Shown piece after piece: positions 61,966 through 64,000 of a DNA stretch of 64,000 nucleotides. Below the pieces are notes generated by a model. That model was not told where the DNA came from, did no database searches, and saw only the letters and a program-made list of their open reading frames with translations. Both the position numbers and the translations under genes were made by a program. Position 1 is the first letter of the stretch. Every line of letters begins with the position of its first letter. Origin of the DNA: Terriglobia bacterium (GTDB lineage: Bacteria > Acidobacteriota > Terriglobia > Bryobacterales > Bryobacteraceae); assembly GCA_020073145.1 (NCBI GenBank), contig JAIQFS010000007.1, forward strand, positions 96,750-160,749, written 5' to 3'.

Positions 61966-62649
61966 CTATTTGTGCGCCAGCGTGGCGCGTTCGAGCACGG
62001 CCGTCAGGCTGCTGATGCTGGCCGCACTTCCTTGCGGCACGCAATAGGCCGCAGCCTCGGTAATGCGCTGGGACTCCAGCTGCTTAGCCTTCTGCCAGGC
62101 GCGAAGGCTATCTTGCTCCCGCGTCACCTCGTCCAGGTTGGCCTGGATACGCGCCATGTATTGGCTGGTCAGGCGGTCGAGTTCTGTCTGGATCTTGGTG
62201 TTATCGTCCGTCTTGGCCTGCTCGAAGTTCTTCAGCCGGCTTTTTTGGGATTCTTCGTAATCGTTGAGAGCCCTCTGACGGACGACGGCGTCCTGGAGCA
62301 GGTCCTCGACTTCCGCGCCGGCGGCCTCGAGCGCCATTAACAGCGAACAGCGCTTGGCTTCCGGCGACATCCCGGAAAGGTGCGGGCTGTTCATCATCTC
62401 CGCCACCTTGAGAATGCCGTAGGGCAGCCTCGGCGGCTTGACGGCGGCGCCCTGATAGATCTGTTCAAAGGGACCATACTTCGGGGCGCTGGGTGGGATC
62501 GCGGGGCCGGACGGCGTTCGAAGAGCCGGCGCGGGCTCTTCGGCGGGCGGCGCTGCTCCCTGGACCCGGTCCACCGTACCGCCGCGGGCGGATCCGCTCG
62601 CCGGCGCCGCCTCTTCCAGAGACGGTAGCGTAAACCACTTCTTTAGCAT
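61966..62649 (-). CDS. coiled-coil protein, first gene of the actin-like operon
   Basis: The 227-residue product has a Pro/Ala-rich, flexible N-terminal part (about 1-60), then a conserved-looking helical segment (YGILKVAEMMNSPHLSGMSP, LLMALEAAGAEVEDLLQDAV) and a long coiled coil (about 125-195: LNDYEESQKSRLKNFEQAKT, IQTELDRLTSQYMARIQANL). No membrane helix. I do not know the family. It starts the operon and may be an adaptor between the actin-like protein and cargo. Confidence 0.8.
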   Translation of the reverse strand: MLKKWFTLPSLEEAAPASGSARGGTVDRVQGAAPPAEEPAPALRTPSGPAIPPSAPKYGPFEQIYQGAAVKPPRLPYGILKVAEMMNSPHLSGMSPEAKRCSLLMALEAAGAEVEDLLQDAVVRQRALNDYEESQKSRLKNFEQAKTDDNTKIQTELDRLTSQYMARIQANLDEVTREQDSLRAWQKAKQLESQRITEAAAYCVPQGSAASISSLTAVLERATLAHK

Positions 62650-62882
62650 GTAAAACTCCTGAATTTCGTACCGGTATTCTCGATTGGGAGAAGGGGTCCG
62701 CGGCAGGATCCCAGGTCTTTCACCGACTGCAGCCGCCTACCTCTGGTTTCACTCGGGTAGTATGTCAACGCTTGTTTTCCTCTCACCGACTTGTCAATCG
62801 GATGAACGGCCGCAAACTTCATAGGAGCCGCAAGAAATCCCTGGTTTCTAAGCTTTTTCTCTTGAGCGTCCGATAGCCGGGT

Positions 62883-64000
62883 ATGGATGGCCCGCAAGAT
62901 CCAAAGGCTCATTCCAAGCCCTGGGTCAACTGGTGTGCCGGCCGGATCCCGGATCCCGTGATCCGGCTGCGCTTTTTGCAGGCCGTCGCTCCGCCGCCCG
63001 AATTCGTCCGCCCGCGAAGGGCGCCTCACTGGGTTTACCTGGGTATACCGCCCATCCTGGGCGTAGTCCTGGCGGCCCTTTTCCTGGTCCAAGCCGGGGG
63101 CCGGGTCCAGCCGGCCCCTCTCCCCGCGCGCCCCGTTCCGCCGGTCCCTGCCCGGCCGGTCGCCGGTGTGGCCGAGGTCTGGCAGGTGGAGAAATCCGGC
63201 AACTCGGAAACCTACAGCAACGGCCTGCGCATCGATGACCGGTTTACCGTCGCCAATCACACGCGATCCTATCTGGCATTCCCCGTCGGCCGTCCCTCGG
63301 ACACCGCCGGGGTGGCGCGCTCCGAGCCCGTGGGCATCGTCTTCCACACCACCGAAAGCCGCCAGGCCCCCTTCGAGGCCGACCAGAACCGCATTCTGAA
63401 GAAGATCGGCGAATCGCTGCTCGAATACGTGCGCCGCAAACGCGCCTATCATTTCCTGATCGATCGCTTCGGCCGCGTCTTTCGCGTGGTGGCCGAATCC
63501 GACGCCGCCAACCATTCCGGCAACTCGGTCTGGTCCGACGATCAGTATCTGTACGTCAACCTCAACGAGAGTTTCCTGGGGGTCTCGGTCGAGGCCGAGA
63601 CGCATCCCGGCCAGGAGCAGGCGTCGATGAGCCCGGCGCAGGTGCGCTCGGCCGCCATGCTGACCGAGATGCTGCGCGGCAAATACCACATCGCCGCCCA
63701 AAACTGCGTGACGCATGCGCAGGTGTCGGTGAACCCGTCGAACCTGCAGATCGGGTATCACACCGACTGGGCCTCGAGCTTTCCGTTCGAACAATTGGGG
63801 CTGCCGGACAACTACGCGCAGCCGCTGCCGGCGTTGTGGGCGTTTGGGTTCGAATACAACCCGGAATTTCTGCATTGGGCGGGAGGGCGGATCGAAGCCG
63901 GGCTCCAGTTGGCGGAACAGCGGCTGAGCCAGGGCGCGGCCGACGCGGGAGTGCCGGTGCGGGCGTACCGGAAATCCCTGCAGAAACGGTATCGGGAGAG
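62883..64000 (+). CDS. N-acetylmuramoyl-L-alanine amidase-like protein (runs off the window)
   Basis: From the ATG at 62883 the frame stays open for about 372 residues to the right edge. There is one N-terminal membrane helix (VYLGIPPILGVVLAALFLVQ) after a 55-residue cytoplasmic part, a Pro-rich stretch, and an amidase_2-type domain: GIVFHTTES, YHFLIDRFGRVFRVV, ANHSGNSVW, ISL-like AAQNCVTHAQVSVNP with the last zinc ligand H. It should cut the amide bond between sugar and peptide in peptidoglycan. It is divergent from the actin-like operon, 233 bases between the starts. Confidence 0.85.
   Translation, partial: MDGPQDPKAHSKPWVNWCAGRIPDPVIRLRFLQAVAPPPEFVRPRRAPHWVYLGIPPILGVVLAALFLVQAGGRVQPAPLPARPVPPVPARPVAGVAEVWQVEKSGNSETYSNGLRIDDRFTVANHTRSYLAFPVGRPSDTAGVARSEPVGIVFHTTESRQAPFEADQNRILKKIGESLLEYVRRKRAYHFLIDRFGRVFRVVAESDAANHSGNSVWSDDQYLYVNLNESFLGVSVEAETHPGQEQASMSPAQVRSAAMLTEMLRGKYHIAAQNCVTHAQVSVNPSNLQIGYHTDWASSFPFEQLGLPDNYAQPLPALWAFGFEYNPEFLHWAGGRIEAGLQLAEQRLSQGAADAGVPVRAYRKSLQKRYRE

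Noticed and set aside
62755..62815. Two TTGACA boxes upstream of the coiled-coil gene as promoter
   Set aside because: No acceptable -10 box lies 16-18 bases downstream of either one.
62643..63875. Open frame of 410 codons on the minus strand
   Set aside because: It lies opposite the amidase gene, is rich in Arg and His from GC bias, and has no family motif. The amidase on the plus strand has clear domains.
1..64000. CRISPR arrays, insertion sequences, rRNA genes
   Set aside because: No regularly spaced repeats, transposase motifs or rRNA sequence were seen on reading both strands.

Overview
The window is about 64 kb of GC-rich chromosomal DNA. It most resembles a soil Acidobacteriota of the Solibacter/Bryobacter kind. 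This is inferred from gene content: three MacB/FtsX-type 'orphan' permeases of the acidobacterial ADOP kind, two of them with a PadR gene, many paralogous exported proteins of unknown function, and tandem TolC proteins without a pump. There is no prophage, insertion sequence or CRISPR array. One tRNA-Gln (CTG) is present.

Layout. 1-5.3 kb: the end of a PadR-ADOP cassette, then exported-protein locus A (three proteins of one unnamed family plus a DUF6152-like protein) and a NarL-type regulator. 5.4-10.7 kb: a 2H phosphoesterase, an M3 peptidase, small proteins, a CBS protein, a PilZ protein and gene remnants. 10.9-20.3 kb: a serine-type A-T-TE synthetase, a TonB-like lipoprotein, two tandem TolC proteins, a solitary family member and a second PilZ protein. 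20.7-23.9 kb: a GntR-ABC exporter-PP2C phosphatase operon. 24.1-31.5 kb: a MoxR-DUF58-BatA-VWA operon. 31.8-34.8 kb: a second PadR-ADOP cassette with a clear promoter and paired operators. 34.8-38.4 kb: a LutABC-type operon led by a metallophosphoesterase. 38.6-45.2 kb: housekeeping genes rsmE, ruvA, ruvB, folK, recQ and recX, with a PIN-toxin fragment and envelope stress-like small proteins. 45.3-50.2 kb: a third ADOP permease, a thioredoxin-like ferredoxin and a LemA/nucleotidyltransferase/TPM cluster. 50.3-57.6 kb: tRNA-Gln, a double TetR regulator and locus C, which repeats the composition of locus A with two hydrolases added. 57.6-64 kb: a small membrane protein, an FAD monooxygenase, a secreted DinB-like protein, a four-gene operon around an actin-like ATPase, and a divergent peptidoglycan amidase.

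Two things stand out as candidate undescribed systems. The first is the repeated exported module: three sequence types (called I, II and III here) of one family plus a DUF6152-like protein, in the same order I, II, DUF6152, III at loci A and C, with a solitary type III-like member at 19 kb. All seven large members have a signal peptide, a central WMG-S-G-W-DTLV core and two conserved cysteines. The second is the operon at 60.3-62.6 kb: an actin-fold ATPase between a long coiled-coil protein, a 50-residue single-pass membrane protein and a membrane-anchored coiled-coil protein. This looks like a membrane-tethered filament system. Other notable items are the synthetase with an exact serine code but no condensation domain, the fused double TetR protein, and matching N9-spaced palindromes in both PadR promoters.

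All assignments come from reading motifs and from memory of protein families. No database search was run.
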